A stretch of 64,000 nt of DNA from Jeotgalibacillus malaysiensis (GCA_000818095.1 CP009416.1:1472501-1536500); one strand, 5' to 3'; positions 1 through 9,085 are shown, numbered from the stretch's first letter. A program made the numbers and translations. The notes: generated by a model from the letters alone, not told the origin.

Positions 1-1
1 T

Positions 2-817
2 TCAATACAAATCATTACACGTTCAGAAAAACAATCAGAGGAACTTAATCGACATGGAGTAGTAAATCAGTCTGCTCAAAAAATAACCGCAGGACCTTTG
101 GAACATACACAATTTCATCAGGCAGATGCAGTCTTGATCGCAGTTAAACAATATCACCTTGAAGCGATTATGCCTGCCATCTCAGATATACCTGCATCCA
201 TACCACTGATCTTTTTACAAAACGGCATGTCACATCTTGAGCATTTATCATCACTTACGCATGAACACATATTTGTCAGCACGGTTGAGCATGGAGCTAA
301 AAAGCTGAATGCCTATAGCGTTCAGCATAACGGGGTTGGCTGGTGGCGCTTAGCTGCTTACAGAGGTGAAGATGAAAAGTTACAGTCAATTCTTGCGTGT
401 CATCATAAAGACTTTCCTATTGAATACGAATCAGATTACCTTAAGCTATTAAGGGTGAAATTAATTAAGAACCTGATGATTAATCCTTTAACAGCCATTT
501 TTCAGGTGAAAAATGGTGTGCTGGCTGATAATCCGTACTTTAATAAAATGATGATTTCCCTGTACGAAGAACTTTCAGCAGTGTTTCCGGAAGAGATTGG
601 GTACTGCAGCTTTCAAGACATCTTAGATCTGTGCAGAAGAACCGCAGAAAACGAATCATCCATGCTCTCTGATATTAAGGCCGGGCGGAAAACTGAGGTT
701 GAGTCACTTACAGGTTATGCAATAAAAATTGCTGAAGAGAAAAATGTGATGCCTGTCCTCCTTATATTTTTGGAGAAGAGTATATTGGCGATTCAGATTG
801 AAAGGGGATCGGATTAG
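2..817 (+). CDS. panE: 2-dehydropantoate 2-reductase (ketopantoate reductase), 5' end missing
   Basis: Open from the left window edge in frame 2, so the N-terminal NADP-binding glycine motif lies outside. The visible part reads through the end of the Rossmann domain (ADAVLIAVKQYHL, then PLIFLQNGMSHLE) into the helical C-terminal domain, which has the family's KLIKNLMINPLTAI segment carrying the conserved catalytic Lys and Asn. The family reduces 2-dehydropantoate to pantoate with NADPH for coenzyme A synthesis in the cytoplasm. The same gene (ylbQ) sits upstream of bshC in B. subtilis. Its stop codon shares one base with the GTG start of the next gene, so the two are translationally coupled. 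An in-frame TTG at 98 is internal and not a real start. Confidence 0.9.
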   Translation, partial: SIQIITRSEKQSEELNRHGVVNQSAQKITAGPLEHTQFHQADAVLIAVKQYHLEAIMPAISDIPASIPLIFLQNGMSHLEHLSSLTHEHIFVSTVEHGAKKLNAYSVQHNGVGWWRLAAYRGEDEKLQSILACHHKDFPIEYESDYLKLLRVKLIKNLMINPLTAIFQVKNGVLADNPYFNKMMISLYEELSAVFPEEIGYCSFQDILDLCRRTAENESSMLSDIKAGRKTEVESLTGYAIKIAEEKNVMPVLLIFLEKSILAIQIERGSD

Positions 818-1203
818 TGGAAGCTGCAGCCATATTTTTCAGCATATTTTTATATGCGCCATATCTGATTTATCTGATTGTATTTATCATCGTTAAAAAA
901 ATATCTGCAAGGCACCGGACAGCCGTTTCTACAGGCATCCATGCAACAAATCCTTTTCTGATCGGCTCAGTGTATTTTTTGATTTTGTTTATATGGGGCC
1001 TTTCTATGTTCTGGATGCTGTGTCTGCTGATTGCGATGATCGGTATTTTATCTGCATTTTACATAAGAAGTAAAAAAGACGATTTTACGTTTGGACTTAT
1101 TTTAAAAAGCACCTGGCGTCTGTCATTCTTAGTTTTTGTTCTGTTGCATATTTCATTGGTAATTGCCGGGACAGTGCTTGCCATTTATCATTCAGTCAGT
1201 TAA
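817..1203 (+). CDS. small integral membrane protein, DUF3397-like
   Basis: This 128-residue, very hydrophobic protein has about four predicted membrane segments (roughly residues 2-25, 45-66, 67-83 and 98-123) separated by short basic loops. It starts with GTG directly on the panE stop codon (TAGTG overlap), so it should be co-translated with panE. I recall DUF3397 family proteins at this position next to bshC in other Bacillales. That assignment rests on size, topology and context, not on a motif. No function is known to me, and no catalytic residues are visible. Confidence 0.6.
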   Translation: MEAAAIFFSIFLYAPYLIYLIVFIIVKKISARHRTAVSTGIHATNPFLIGSVYFLILFIWGLSMFWMLCLLIAMIGILSAFYIRSKKDDFTFGLILKSTWRLSFLVFVLLHISLVIAGTVLAIYHSVS

Positions 1204-1215
1204 CGAGCAATATCC

Positions 1216-1245
1216 TTTCGGCTTTCGAAAGTCAGATGGTATACT
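1216..1245 (+). promoter_or_regulatory. candidate sigma-A promoter for bshC (extended -10)
   Basis: TATACT at 1240-1245 is preceded by TG one base upstream, giving an extended -10. A weak -35-like TTCGGC lies 17 bp upstream at 1217-1222. The bshC start at 1283 is 38 bp downstream. Confidence 0.4.
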
Positions 1246-1282
1246 GACAATGGACTAATGCGGATTAAAGGAGAATGTAACA

Positions 1283-2890
1283 ATGCTCGTAAAACAATTG
1301 GACCTTCCGGCTATTCAGCCTTTTGCGTCAGCATATATAAATGAGTCAGATCAGGCAATGAAGCATTTTCATTATTCTTACCGGAATGATTTTAAAAAAA
1401 GGCTTGAGGATCTTGACCAGAGAACGTTTATGAGAAATGAATTAGCAGCCTGTATAGAGAACTATATGGATGGATTACCTTCATCCTCAGAAACATATGC
1501 TTCTCTATCTGCTTTAAGAGAGGACGCTCCCGCTGTTGTAGGCGGTCAGCAGGCCGGGCTTTTGACAGGACCGCTTTATTCGATACATAAAGTTATCTCA
1601 ATTATAAAGCTCGCCAAACAGCAGACATCAGCACTTGGACGACAGGTAGTCCCGATCTTCTGGATTGCCGGGGAAGACCATGATTTTCTTGAAATTAATC
1701 ATGTGTATACAGAGTCAGAGGGGAAGTTGAAAAAGAAAGGCTACCCTGAGAGAGTGCTGACAAAGAAAATGGCCTCTGATATTGAGTATGATCACGCAGA
1801 AATGCAGCAATGGGTTAAAGACATTCTATCAGAATTCGGTGAAACCCAGCATACGGCTCGTTTAAAAGAAAAGCTGTATGAGGCTGCTGAAAAAAATACG
1901 AATATCTCACAGATGTTCGCATGGCTTATAATGGATCTCTTTAAAGAGTCAGGTCTTCTTGTACTCGATGCTGCAGATCCTGAACTTAGAAGGCTTGAAT
2001 CGGGATTTTTCAAACAGCTGATTGAACAAAATAAAGAGATTAATGAATCTGTACTGGCTCAGCAGGATGTACTTCGACGTGAAGGTTTTAAGCCGATGAT
2101 TGAGCTCGAAAGTGATGCAGCGAATCTCTTTATCAGAATTGACGGGGAAAGACAGCTGCTTTTTTCCGAGGGTGAATCCTTTTATGATAAGGCGGGTCGC
2201 CAATATTCACTTCATGATTTATTACACGAAGCTGAACATGAGCCTGCTAACCTGAGTAATAATGTAGTGACTCGGCCCCTGATGCAGGAGTGGCTGATTC
2301 CAACGTTAGCTTTTATTGGTGGTCCCGGGGAAATAGCGTACTGGGCTGAACTGAAGAACGCTTTTGAAAATACAGGCTTTAAAATGCCTCCGGTTGTTCC
2401 TCGCCTGACTTATACCATTGTTGAAAGGAACATTGAACAGGATGCCAGGGAGCTGGATCTATCTGTCGAACGTATTATTGCTGAAGGTGTGGATCACGAG
2501 CGCACGGCATTTTGGGAAAGGGTAAAAGATCAGTCGCTGAAAGAACTGATAGATGAAACTGAAAAGCAGCTAACTTCACAATATGAACAGATCAAAAAAC
2601 TTTCTGATGAGTACGATCCTGGATTTAATCAGATCGTTGAAAAAAATCTTAACTTCCATTTAAAGCAGCTTTCTTATCTGCAGCTGAAATCAGATGATGC
2701 ACTCAGGCATAAGCACCAAAATGTTCTGAGAAAATATGATCGTGTGGGGAATGCACTCAGACCAGGAGGCCCACAGGAAAGAATCTGGAACGTTTATTAC
2801 TATATGAATCGATATGGAGAGTCGTTTATCAAAGACCTTCTTGACGCTCAGATCGAATTTAACCATCAGCATAATATTGTCTATATATAA
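1283..2890 (+). CDS. bshC: bacillithiol biosynthesis protein BshC (putative cysteine ligase)
   Basis: This 535-residue protein is full length for the BshC/YllA family. The family is required for the last step of bacillithiol synthesis, joining cysteine to glucosaminyl-malate. Visible family features are the N-terminal GGQQAGLLTGPLYSIHK segment, the PIFWIAGEDHDFLEINH core, the FIGGPGEIAYWAEL motif, and a C-terminal helical coiled coil (about residues 410-480). The start ATG follows an AAAGGAGAA ribosome site. It lies directly upstream of mraZ, as in B. subtilis, but a strong terminator separates the two, so it is not part of the division operon. Confidence 0.93.
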   Translation: MLVKQLDLPAIQPFASAYINESDQAMKHFHYSYRNDFKKRLEDLDQRTFMRNELAACIENYMDGLPSSSETYASLSALREDAPAVVGGQQAGLLTGPLYSIHKVISIIKLAKQQTSALGRQVVPIFWIAGEDHDFLEINHVYTESEGKLKKKGYPERVLTKKMASDIEYDHAEMQQWVKDILSEFGETQHTARLKEKLYEAAEKNTNISQMFAWLIMDLFKESGLLVLDAADPELRRLESGFFKQLIEQNKEINESVLAQQDVLRREGFKPMIELESDAANLFIRIDGERQLLFSEGESFYDKAGRQYSLHDLLHEAEHEPANLSNNVVTRPLMQEWLIPTLAFIGGPGEIAYWAELKNAFENTGFKMPPVVPRLTYTIVERNIEQDARELDLSVERIIAEGVDHERTAFWERVKDQSLKELIDETEKQLTSQYEQIKKLSDEYDPGFNQIVEKNLNFHLKQLSYLQLKSDDALRHKHQNVLRKYDRVGNALRPGGPQERIWNVYYYMNRYGESFIKDLLDAQIEFNHQHNIVYI

Positions 2891-2895
2891 TGCTT

Positions 2896-2936
2896 AAAAG
2901 CCTGCTACAGATCGATAATCTGTAGCAGGCTTTTTT
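2896..2936 (+). terminator. rho-independent terminator after bshC
   Basis: AGCCTGCTACAGA pairs perfectly with TCTGTAGCAGGCT around a 7-nt loop and is followed by six T. It isolates bshC from the mraZ operon. Confidence 0.93.
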
Positions 2937-3016
2937 GATTTTACTAAGCATACCTGAAGAGAAATAAAAGATTGTTTTTAGAAAATTCATTTATTTTGAA
3001 CTTATTATTATTACAG

Positions 3017-3028
3017 TTGTGTTAGAAT
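3017..3028 (+). promoter_or_regulatory. candidate extended -10 promoter of the mraZ/dcw operon
   Basis: TAGAAT at 3023-3028 is preceded by TG one base upstream (TGTTAGAAT). A TTGAAC at 2996-3001 is too far away (21-bp spacer) to be a convincing -35. Transcripts would start just before the MraZ boxes. Confidence 0.45.
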
Positions 3029-3039
3029 GTGAGAAACGA

Positions 3040-3065
3040 GTGGTACAAAGTGGGGGACTGTGGTA
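3040..3065 (+). promoter_or_regulatory. MraZ operator: three 10-bp-spaced GTGG repeats
   Basis: GTGGTA (3040), GTGGGG (3050) and GTGGTA (3060) form direct repeats with exactly 10-bp periodicity between the -10 element and the mraZ start. MraZ is known to autoregulate its operon by binding tandem TG-rich repeats upstream of its own gene. The spacing fits one helical turn per box, as expected for its ring-shaped oligomer. Assignment to MraZ is inference from position and motif. Confidence 0.75.
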
Positions 3066-3092
3066 CATTTATTTTGAGAGGTGGGAAGCCGG

Positions 3093-3524
3093 ATGTTCAT
3101 GGGGGAGTATCAGCATTCAATCGATACAAAAGGGAGAATCATTGTCCCTGCAAAATACCGTGAACATGTGAAAGATCTTTTTGTCATTACGAGAGGTCTT
3201 GATCAGTGTCTATTTGGTTATCCCATGGATGAATGGCGGCGCCTTGAAGAAAAAGTACGTTCACTTCCTGTCACAAAGAAAGATGCCAGAGCATTTGCGA
3301 GATTTTTCTTCTCAGGTGCAGTTGAATGTGAAATTGACAAACAGGGAAGAATTAATCTTCCGAAGAACTTAATTGACTATGCGAAAATTGAAAAAGAGTG
3401 CATGATTATCGGTGTATCATCAAGAATTGAAATCTGGGATAAAGCAGTGTGGGGTGATTATCTCTCTGAATCAGAGGAATCGTTCGCAGAAATAGCAGAA
3501 AACCTGATTGATTTCGACTTATAG
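3093..3524 (+). CDS. mraZ: transcriptional regulator MraZ
   Basis: A 143-residue MraZ with two SpoVT/AbrB-like half domains. Each carries the DxKGR/DKQGR signature ([15 protein letters not shown] near residue 11, [14 protein letters not shown] near residue 82). It controls transcription of the division and wall cluster by binding repeats upstream of its own gene. I chose ATG at 3093 because GAGAGGTGGG lies at the right distance upstream and the MFMGEYQH start matches the family. A GTG at 3081 would overlap the ribosome site. It is the first gene of the dcw operon. Confidence 0.95.
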   Translation: MFMGEYQHSIDTKGRIIVPAKYREHVKDLFVITRGLDQCLFGYPMDEWRRLEEKVRSLPVTKKDARAFARFFFSGAVECEIDKQGRINLPKNLIDYAKIEKECMIIGVSSRIEIWDKAVWGDYLSESEESFAEIAENLIDFDL

Positions 3525-3549
3525 AATTTAATGTGTTGAGGTGGCAAGA

Positions 3550-4485
3550 ATGTTTGATCATACTACTGTCCTTCTGAAAGAAACAGTTGATGGACTAAAT
3601 ATAAAAAAGGACGGTATTTATGTGGACTGTACGCTTGGTGGTGCAGGTCACAGTGAGTACTTATTATCCCAGTTATCAAAAGAAGGTCATCTTTATTGCT
3701 TTGACCAGGATGAAACAGCAATTGAGCATGCAAAAGAAAAATTGAAGCCTTATGACGGACAGGTTACTTTTATCCAGTCCAACTTCAGGCACTTGAAAAG
3801 TGAATTAAACAATCTTGGCGTCGAAAAAGTAGACGGCATTCTTTATGACCTTGGCGTCTCATCTCCGCAGCTGGATACACCTGAGAGGGGATTCAGCTAT
3901 CATCATGATGCACCGCTTGATATGAGGATGGATCAGACAGCGGAGTTAACAGCGAGAGAAGTTGTAAATGAATGGGCCTATGAAGATCTGGTCAGAATCT
4001 TTTTCAGATATGGGGAAGAAAAATTTTCTAAGCAGATTGCCCGAAAGATTGAAGCAGCAAGAGAAAAGAATCCGATTGAAACGACTGCTGAACTTGTAGA
4101 GCTGATTAAAGATGGTATTCCGGCACCCGCAAGAAGAAAAGGCGGTCATCCTGCAAAGCGTATTTTTCAGGCAATCAGGATTGCAGTAAACGATGAACTT
4201 GGTGTAATTGAGGAATCGATAGAGCAGGCAATTGACATGCTGAAGCCTGGGGGAAGGATCAGCGTCATTACATTTCATTCTTTAGAAGACAGAATCTGCA
4301 AGACAATGTTTAAAGAAGCTTCTAAAGGCCCGGAACTGCCGCCGGGGATGCCGGTTATTCCTGAAGGGTATGAACCTGTATTAAAGCTCGTAACACGAAA
4401 GCCGATCACAGCAAGTGAAGAAGAGTTAGAACATAATAACAGATCACGCTCTGCCAAGCTCAGAATTGCAGAGAAAAACAAATAA
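3550..4485 (+). CDS. rsmH: 16S rRNA (cytosine-1402-N4)-methyltransferase RsmH (MraW)
   Basis: A 311-residue SAM-dependent methyltransferase that N4-methylates C1402 in the decoding centre of 16S rRNA. It shows the SAM motif [12 protein letters not shown], the FDQD acidic end of strand 2, the [14 protein letters not shown] motif, and the [17 protein letters not shown] block near the C-terminus. ATG at 3550 is preferred over GTG at 3541 because the latter sits inside the GAGGTGG ribosome site and MFDHTTVLL matches the usual start. It is cotranscribed between mraZ and ftsL. Confidence 0.95.
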   Translation: MFDHTTVLLKETVDGLNIKKDGIYVDCTLGGAGHSEYLLSQLSKEGHLYCFDQDETAIEHAKEKLKPYDGQVTFIQSNFRHLKSELNNLGVEKVDGILYDLGVSSPQLDTPERGFSYHHDAPLDMRMDQTAELTAREVVNEWAYEDLVRIFFRYGEEKFSKQIARKIEAAREKNPIETTAELVELIKDGIPAPARRKGGHPAKRIFQAIRIAVNDELGVIEESIEQAIDMLKPGGRISVITFHSLEDRICKTMFKEASKGPELPPGMPVIPEGYEPVLKLVTRKPITASEEELEHNNRSRSAKLRIAEKNK

Positions 4486-4516
4486 AAATAGATAAATGTG
4501 AAATGGGGGAAATAGA

Positions 4517-4870
4517 ATGATGAACACTGCAAGGAAGGTCGAGCAAAAGCCGTCCATTCAAACCGCGCCTAAAAAAGTACTGAGAAAGAGATCTTCTGCA
4601 TTTACGCTTGGTGAAAAAGTAATCGCTGCTGTATTTGCTGCATTTGTTTGCTTTGCGAGTCTTCATATTATTACAGCACAGGCTGAGATCTACAGTACGA
4701 ACAAAGAAATTCAACAGTTGGAATCAACTGTACTGGCCCAGGAAAATGTTAATAACGATCTGACGATTCAGGTAAGCCAGATGAGTACATATGAGCGTGT
4801 ATGGGAAAAGGCGAAAGAACTTGGACTCACGCTGAATGATTCAAACGTTAAGGTTGTGCAGCAGCCATGA
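4517..4870 (+). CDS. ftsL: cell division protein FtsL
   Basis: A 117-residue bitopic membrane protein: a basic cytoplasmic N-terminus of about 37 residues, one membrane helix (about residues 38-57), then an extracytoplasmic leucine-zipper-like coiled coil (about 60-105). FtsL forms the divisome FtsL-DivIC-DivIB complex that activates septal wall synthesis. Sequence conservation is low in this family, so topology and its place between rsmH and pbpB carry the call. Its TGA overlaps the ATG of pbpB by four bases. Confidence 0.9.
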   Translation: MMNTARKVEQKPSIQTAPKKVLRKRSSAFTLGEKVIAAVFAAFVCFASLHIITAQAEIYSTNKEIQQLESTVLAQENVNNDLTIQVSQMSTYERVWEKAKELGLTLNDSNVKVVQQP

Positions 4871-7053
4871 GGAAATTGAAAAAGAATTGGGGAGCCTACC
4901 TGCTGTTTACAGTATTTAGCGCTCTCTTTTTTTTATTGATCACACGATTTTTGACGTTACAGATTACGGGTGAAGCAGAAGGACGGGACCTTGCTGCCCA
5001 GGCACAGGCGCAATATGCAAGAAGTCAGATTCTTGAAGCGGAAAGAGGAAAAATTCTTGACCGTAATGGAGAAGTCATTGCTGAAGATACCCAAACCTAT
5101 AAAATCGTTGCGGTTCTGGACGAAAACCTGACGACGAATGAAGAAAATCCTAGACACGTGCTTGATCCTGAAGGCACTGCTTCAACCCTTGCGCAGTATC
5201 TGGATTTAAGCGAAGCTGAAATACTGGATATTTTAACGCAGGACCGGAAACAGGTGGAATTTGGAACTGAAGGTAAGGATATTCCGCTTGAAATTAAACA
5301 GCAGATTGAAGATGCAGAACTGCCGGGGATCTTTTTCCTGCAGGATCTAAAACGCTTTTATCCAAATGGTATTTTTTCTTCACACCTGATCGGCTACGCA
5401 CAGCCTGAAGCAAATGAGGACGGGCTGGTAAAGACTGTTGGTCAAATGGGTGTTGAAAGGAATCTGAATAAATACCTCGAAGGTCAAAACGGTAAGCTCT
5501 CTTATGAAACAGATGCAAGAGGGTTCCTGCTGCCTGGAGGAGAAGAGGCAATACAAAAAGCACAGGATGGTCATGATGTCTATCTGACAATCGACAAAAA
5601 AATCCAGACATTTCTTGAGGATGCACTGAGCCAGGTTTCTGATGAATATAATCCCGAAAAAATGTTTGGGGTTGTAGCTGATGCGAAAACTGGAGAAATT
5701 CTTGCCATGAGTCAGCGGCCTACATTTGACCCTGATACTCGGGTTGGATTAAGTGAGAACTGGTATAACCAGATAGTAGAAAGCACATTTGAACCAGGCT
5801 CAACGTTTAAAACATTTTCACTCGCAGCGGCAGTCGAAGAGGGTGTATTTAATCCAAACGCTACTTATCAGTCGGGATCCTATGATGTGCTTGGGCAGAA
5901 AATTAATGACCACAACGTCAGCGGATGGGGCACAATCAGTTATTTAGAAGGTGTGCAGCGTTCTTCTAACACAGCATTTGCTAAGCTGCTTGAACAGATG
6001 GGTGATGATGTGTATAGAAATTACCTTGATCAGTTTGGCTTTGGTCAGCAAACTGGTATTGACCTCCCGAATGAGGCGCCGGGTAACATTCTTTATAACT
6101 ACCCGATTGAAAAAGTAACAACAATTTTCGGTCAGGGTACGACCGTTACGCCTCTTCAGATGATTCAGGCTGAAACTGCTATTGCAAGTGACGGCAAGAT
6201 GAAAAAACCGTACGTGTTATCGAAAGTAGTAAATCCTGAGACAGGAGAAGCAGTATATGAAGGTGAATCAGAAGTGACTGGTCAGCCAATTTCTTCTGAC
6301 ACAGCTGCTAAAGTCAGGGAATATCTTGCTTCAACTGTTACAAGTGAAGTAGGAACCGGTCAGCCGTTCAGCATACCGGGCTATGAAGTTTCAGGTAAAT
6401 CAGGTACAGCCCAGATTCCTGATCCTGAAACAGGACGCTATATGACAGGTAGATCTAACTACTTATTCTCATTTATCGGTATGGCACCTGCAGATGATCC
6501 TGAACTGATCGTCTACATTGGCATTCAGCAGCCTGATCTGCCGGCAGATGAGATCAGTTCAATTCCAGTTTCTAAAGTGTTTAATCCTGTTATGCTCAAC
6601 AGTCTTAAGTACCGCAACATTCAGCCCGCTGAAGCGCCAATGAAAGAAAGTGTGCCGGTTGAAGATTATAAAGATCAATCAGCCGCAGCAGTGAAAGAAC
6701 AGCTTGAGGGGCAGGGTCTAAAGGTTGAAGTAATCGGTAATGGTGATACCATTCAAACGCAGTCTACAGTCAATAATGAATTAATTGCGGGAGAAAGACT
6801 GATTCTTGTAACTGACGGAGATCTGACAATACCGGACTTTACCGGATGGTCGTATAGAGATGTCGTGCGTGCAGCTGCAGCAGCGGACCTTGAATTAAAT
6901 ACGAACGGTACCGGATTTGCTGTCTCCCAAAATCTGACCGCTGATAGTGTAATCAGTGCCGGTCAGCCTTTAACGGTAAAATTCGAAACGCCTGAAGAAA
7001 CGAGAACCAGACTCAGTCAGCCTGAAGAAGAAAGTGAACTTCCTCAGGACTAA
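4867..7053 (+). CDS. pbpB: penicillin-binding protein 2B, septal transpeptidase
   Basis: A 728-residue class B PBP and the divisome's septal peptidoglycan crosslinking enzyme. It has an N-terminal membrane anchor (about residues 8-30), a dimerisation/pedestal domain beginning ERGKILDRNGEVIAED, then a complete transpeptidase with the catalytic serine motif STFK at residues 312-315, SSN at 366-368 and KSGT at 511-514. Two C-terminal PASTA domains follow (about 585-705). This full set of motifs contrasts sharply with the gutted spoVD next door. A terminator follows, so murE onward is largely a separate transcription unit. Confidence 0.96.
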   Translation: MRKLKKNWGAYLLFTVFSALFFLLITRFLTLQITGEAEGRDLAAQAQAQYARSQILEAERGKILDRNGEVIAEDTQTYKIVAVLDENLTTNEENPRHVLDPEGTASTLAQYLDLSEAEILDILTQDRKQVEFGTEGKDIPLEIKQQIEDAELPGIFFLQDLKRFYPNGIFSSHLIGYAQPEANEDGLVKTVGQMGVERNLNKYLEGQNGKLSYETDARGFLLPGGEEAIQKAQDGHDVYLTIDKKIQTFLEDALSQVSDEYNPEKMFGVVADAKTGEILAMSQRPTFDPDTRVGLSENWYNQIVESTFEPGSTFKTFSLAAAVEEGVFNPNATYQSGSYDVLGQKINDHNVSGWGTISYLEGVQRSSNTAFAKLLEQMGDDVYRNYLDQFGFGQQTGIDLPNEAPGNILYNYPIEKVTTIFGQGTTVTPLQMIQAETAIASDGKMKKPYVLSKVVNPETGEAVYEGESEVTGQPISSDTAAKVREYLASTVTSEVGTGQPFSIPGYEVSGKSGTAQIPDPETGRYMTGRSNYLFSFIGMAPADDPELIVYIGIQQPDLPADEISSIPVSKVFNPVMLNSLKYRNIQPAEAPMKESVPVEDYKDQSAAAVKEQLEGQGLKVEVIGNGDTIQTQSTVNNELIAGERLILVTDGDLTIPDFTGWSYRDVVRAAAAADLELNTNGTGFAVSQNLTADSVISAGQPLTVKFETPEETRTRLSQPEEESELPQD

Positions 7054-7056
7054 TCA

Positions 7057-7096
7057 AAAGCCTTTTCTGATCTTAAGATCAGAAAAGGCTTTTTGC
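7057..7096 (+). terminator. rho-independent terminator after pbpB
   Basis: AAAGCCTTTTCTGATC and GATCAGAAAAGGCTTT form a 16-bp stem around TTAA, ending in a T run. Confidence 0.93.
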
Positions 7097-7154
7097 ATAT
7101 GAAAATCGTTTTGGCATACGATGAATTAGAGATATTCAGAACAGGAGGCGCAGC

Positions 7155-7436
7155 GTGCAGCACTTTTCTGAGAGATTGTTGAAAAAAAGACTGATGATTG
7201 TATTCTTTTTATTTCTCCTGATACTTTTTGTTGTGCTGGTCAGACTTTTTTATGTACAGGTTATTGCCCATGAGCAGCTGTACGAAAAGGCGATTCCGGT
7301 CAGTGACCTGCTTGAGATGCACTTAAATCTAAAACTTGATATCAAAGGGGAAGGTGAAAAGATTATCAGGCAGTCACCTGAGCCTGGAGCGGTTATTTTA
7401 GAGGGCGAAACCGTTCGAATTTTTATTGGTCAATAG
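7155..7436 (+). pseudogene. spoVD: spoVD remnant: membrane anchor fused to PASTA repeat, catalytic domain deleted
   Basis: This 93-codon ORF occupies the spoVD position between pbpB and murE. It keeps a good ribosome site (GGAGGCG) and a GTG start. Residues 1-45 match the SpoVD N-terminus: a basic stretch, a membrane helix at about 11-33, then RLFYVQVIAHEQLYEKA. Residues 46-93 match the C-terminal PASTA repeat (PVSDLLEMHLNLKLDIKGEG, then IIRQSPEPGAVILEGETVRI). About 550 residues containing the dimerisation and transpeptidase domains, including STFK, SxN and KTG, are gone in frame, with the join near 7285-7300. SpoVD crosslinks spore cortex peptidoglycan with SpoVE; this product cannot. It may still be translated as a small membrane PASTA protein. 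Confidence 0.85.
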
Positions 7437-7495
7437 CATTCTTTCGACCTATCAGTTAAGATAAATATATAAGAATTGATCGAGGAGTTGGGTTT

Positions 7496-8974
7496 ATGAG
7501 ACTTTCAGATCTGACAGGTTGCCTTCCCTTTTATGAGATAAAAGGCCCTGAATCAGACCCTGAGATTTTAAAGATCTGTCATCATCACCGTGACGTCGAA
7601 CCGGGATCTCTTTTTGCAGCGATAAAAGGTGAAAAATCAGATGGCAGGTTTTATATTGAAAAAGCGATTGAGAACGGTGCTTCAGCAATCCTGTCTGATA
7701 CGGAGTACCATCTGAGTGTACCGGTTGTAATCGTCAAGCATCCAAGACATGCGCTTGCTTATATCGCGAACCATTTTTATGATTATCCAAGCTTTGACTT
7801 AAATGTCATTGGTGTAACTGGTACGAATGGGAAGACAACGGTTACCCATATGATTCAGGGAATATTAGAGGCGAGCAACGTGAAAACGGGGATTATCGGA
7901 ACGCTCTATATGAAGCAGGGTAACCAGGTGAAAAAAGCGGAAAACACGACACCGGACAGCCTGCTGCTTCAGCAGACACTTGCTGAGTTCAGGTCTTGTG
8001 GAGTAAAAGCTGCCATTCTTGAAGCCTCCTCTCACGGCCTCGCTCAGGGAAGAATGTATGGTTGTGATGTAGATGTTGCAGTTTTTACAAATCTCACGCA
8101 GGATCACCTGGATTATCATGAAACAATGGAGCATTACAAATGGTCAAAAACATTGTTATTTTCACAGCTGGGTCATCATCATGCGAAACACGCACCTAAA
8201 TTTGCAGTATTAAATCAGGATGATCCATTCACTGAGGAAATCAAAGCAGCAACTTCTGCACATATTATTACTTATGGCTTAACAGCAGAGTCGGATCTAT
8301 ACGCAGAAAATATCATTCATTCTAAAGAAACGACTACCTTTACACTTTGTACACCGCTTGGAAAGGCAAAAGTTCAGCTGAAGCTTGCAGGATTATTTAA
8401 TATTTACAATGCACTCGCAGCCGCTGCTGCAGCCTTTGTAAAAAGAATTCCACTCGATACGATTATAAAAGGACTTGAAGGGATTACGGGTGTGCCGGGG
8501 CGTTTTGAAATTGTCCGTCATTCAGGACCATTTACAGTAATTGTCGACTATGCACATACACCGGACAGTCTGAAAAACATTCTTACTGCAGCAAGAAAGA
8601 TGAATCCGAATAGACTGATTACAGTGATCGGCTGTGGCGGCGATAGAGATAAAGTTAAAAGACCTGCAATGGCAAGGATTGCATGTGCTTATGCTGATTA
8701 CGCTATATTTACTTCTGATAATCCAAGAACTGAACAACCGGAAGATATTCTGAAGGACATGGAAAGAGGAGTTCCCGGAGAAGCCTATAAAACAATTGTC
8801 GACAGAAGTGATGCAATTAAACATGCAATCAGTCAGGCTGCTGAGGAAGATATTATTATTATCGCCGGAAAAGGACATGAAAAGTTTCAGCTGATCGATC
8901 ATCGTAAAATTCCATTTGATGATAAATCAGTTGCTGAAAGCTTTTTGAATGAGTATCAGCTTAAGGATGTATAA
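7496..8974 (+). CDS. murE: UDP-MurNAc-tripeptide synthetase MurE
   Basis: A 492-residue Mur ligase that adds the third amino acid to UDP-MurNAc-L-Ala-D-Glu in the cytoplasm. The ATP-binding VTGTNGKTTVTHM loop is near residue 107, the carbamylated-lysine region follows in the central domain (ASSHGLAQGR), and DNPRTEQP lies near residue 408. DNPR is the motif associated with meso-diaminopimelate specificity, whereas lysine-adding enzymes usually lack that Arg. So the sequence predicts a meso-DAP wall. The start ATG follows GAGGAGTTGGG. Confidence 0.94.
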   Translation: MRLSDLTGCLPFYEIKGPESDPEILKICHHHRDVEPGSLFAAIKGEKSDGRFYIEKAIENGASAILSDTEYHLSVPVVIVKHPRHALAYIANHFYDYPSFDLNVIGVTGTNGKTTVTHMIQGILEASNVKTGIIGTLYMKQGNQVKKAENTTPDSLLLQQTLAEFRSCGVKAAILEASSHGLAQGRMYGCDVDVAVFTNLTQDHLDYHETMEHYKWSKTLLFSQLGHHHAKHAPKFAVLNQDDPFTEEIKAATSAHIITYGLTAESDLYAENIIHSKETTTFTLCTPLGKAKVQLKLAGLFNIYNALAAAAAAFVKRIPLDTIIKGLEGITGVPGRFEIVRHSGPFTVIVDYAHTPDSLKNILTAARKMNPNRLITVIGCGGDRDKVKRPAMARIACAYADYAIFTSDNPRTEQPEDILKDMERGVPGEAYKTIVDRSDAIKHAISQAAEEDIIIIAGKGHEKFQLIDHRKIPFDDKSVAESFLNEYQLKDV

Positions 8975-9049
8975 AATCAGGTGACTGTGACAAAACACTG
9001 TCATTTCACTCATACCGGTTTTAATAGCAATAACCCAATATGCAACGCT

Positions 9050-9085
9050 AAGAGTGAGACACTTATGTCCCACTCTTTTTTAATT
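9050..9085 (+). terminator. rho-independent terminator after murE
   Basis: AAGAGTGAGACA pairs with TGTCCCACTCTT (one A-C mismatch) and is followed by six T. It lies in the 309-bp gap between murE and mraY. Apart from this hairpin and a candidate promoter near 9212, I see nothing coding in the gap; a 65-codon frame at 8981-9178 has no family resemblance or ribosome site. Confidence 0.85.

Noticed and set aside
7155-7436. A novel small PASTA protein unrelated to spoVD
   Set aside because: Both halves match the two ends of SpoVD and the locus is exactly the spoVD position, so a deletion remnant is simpler. Secondary function remains possible.
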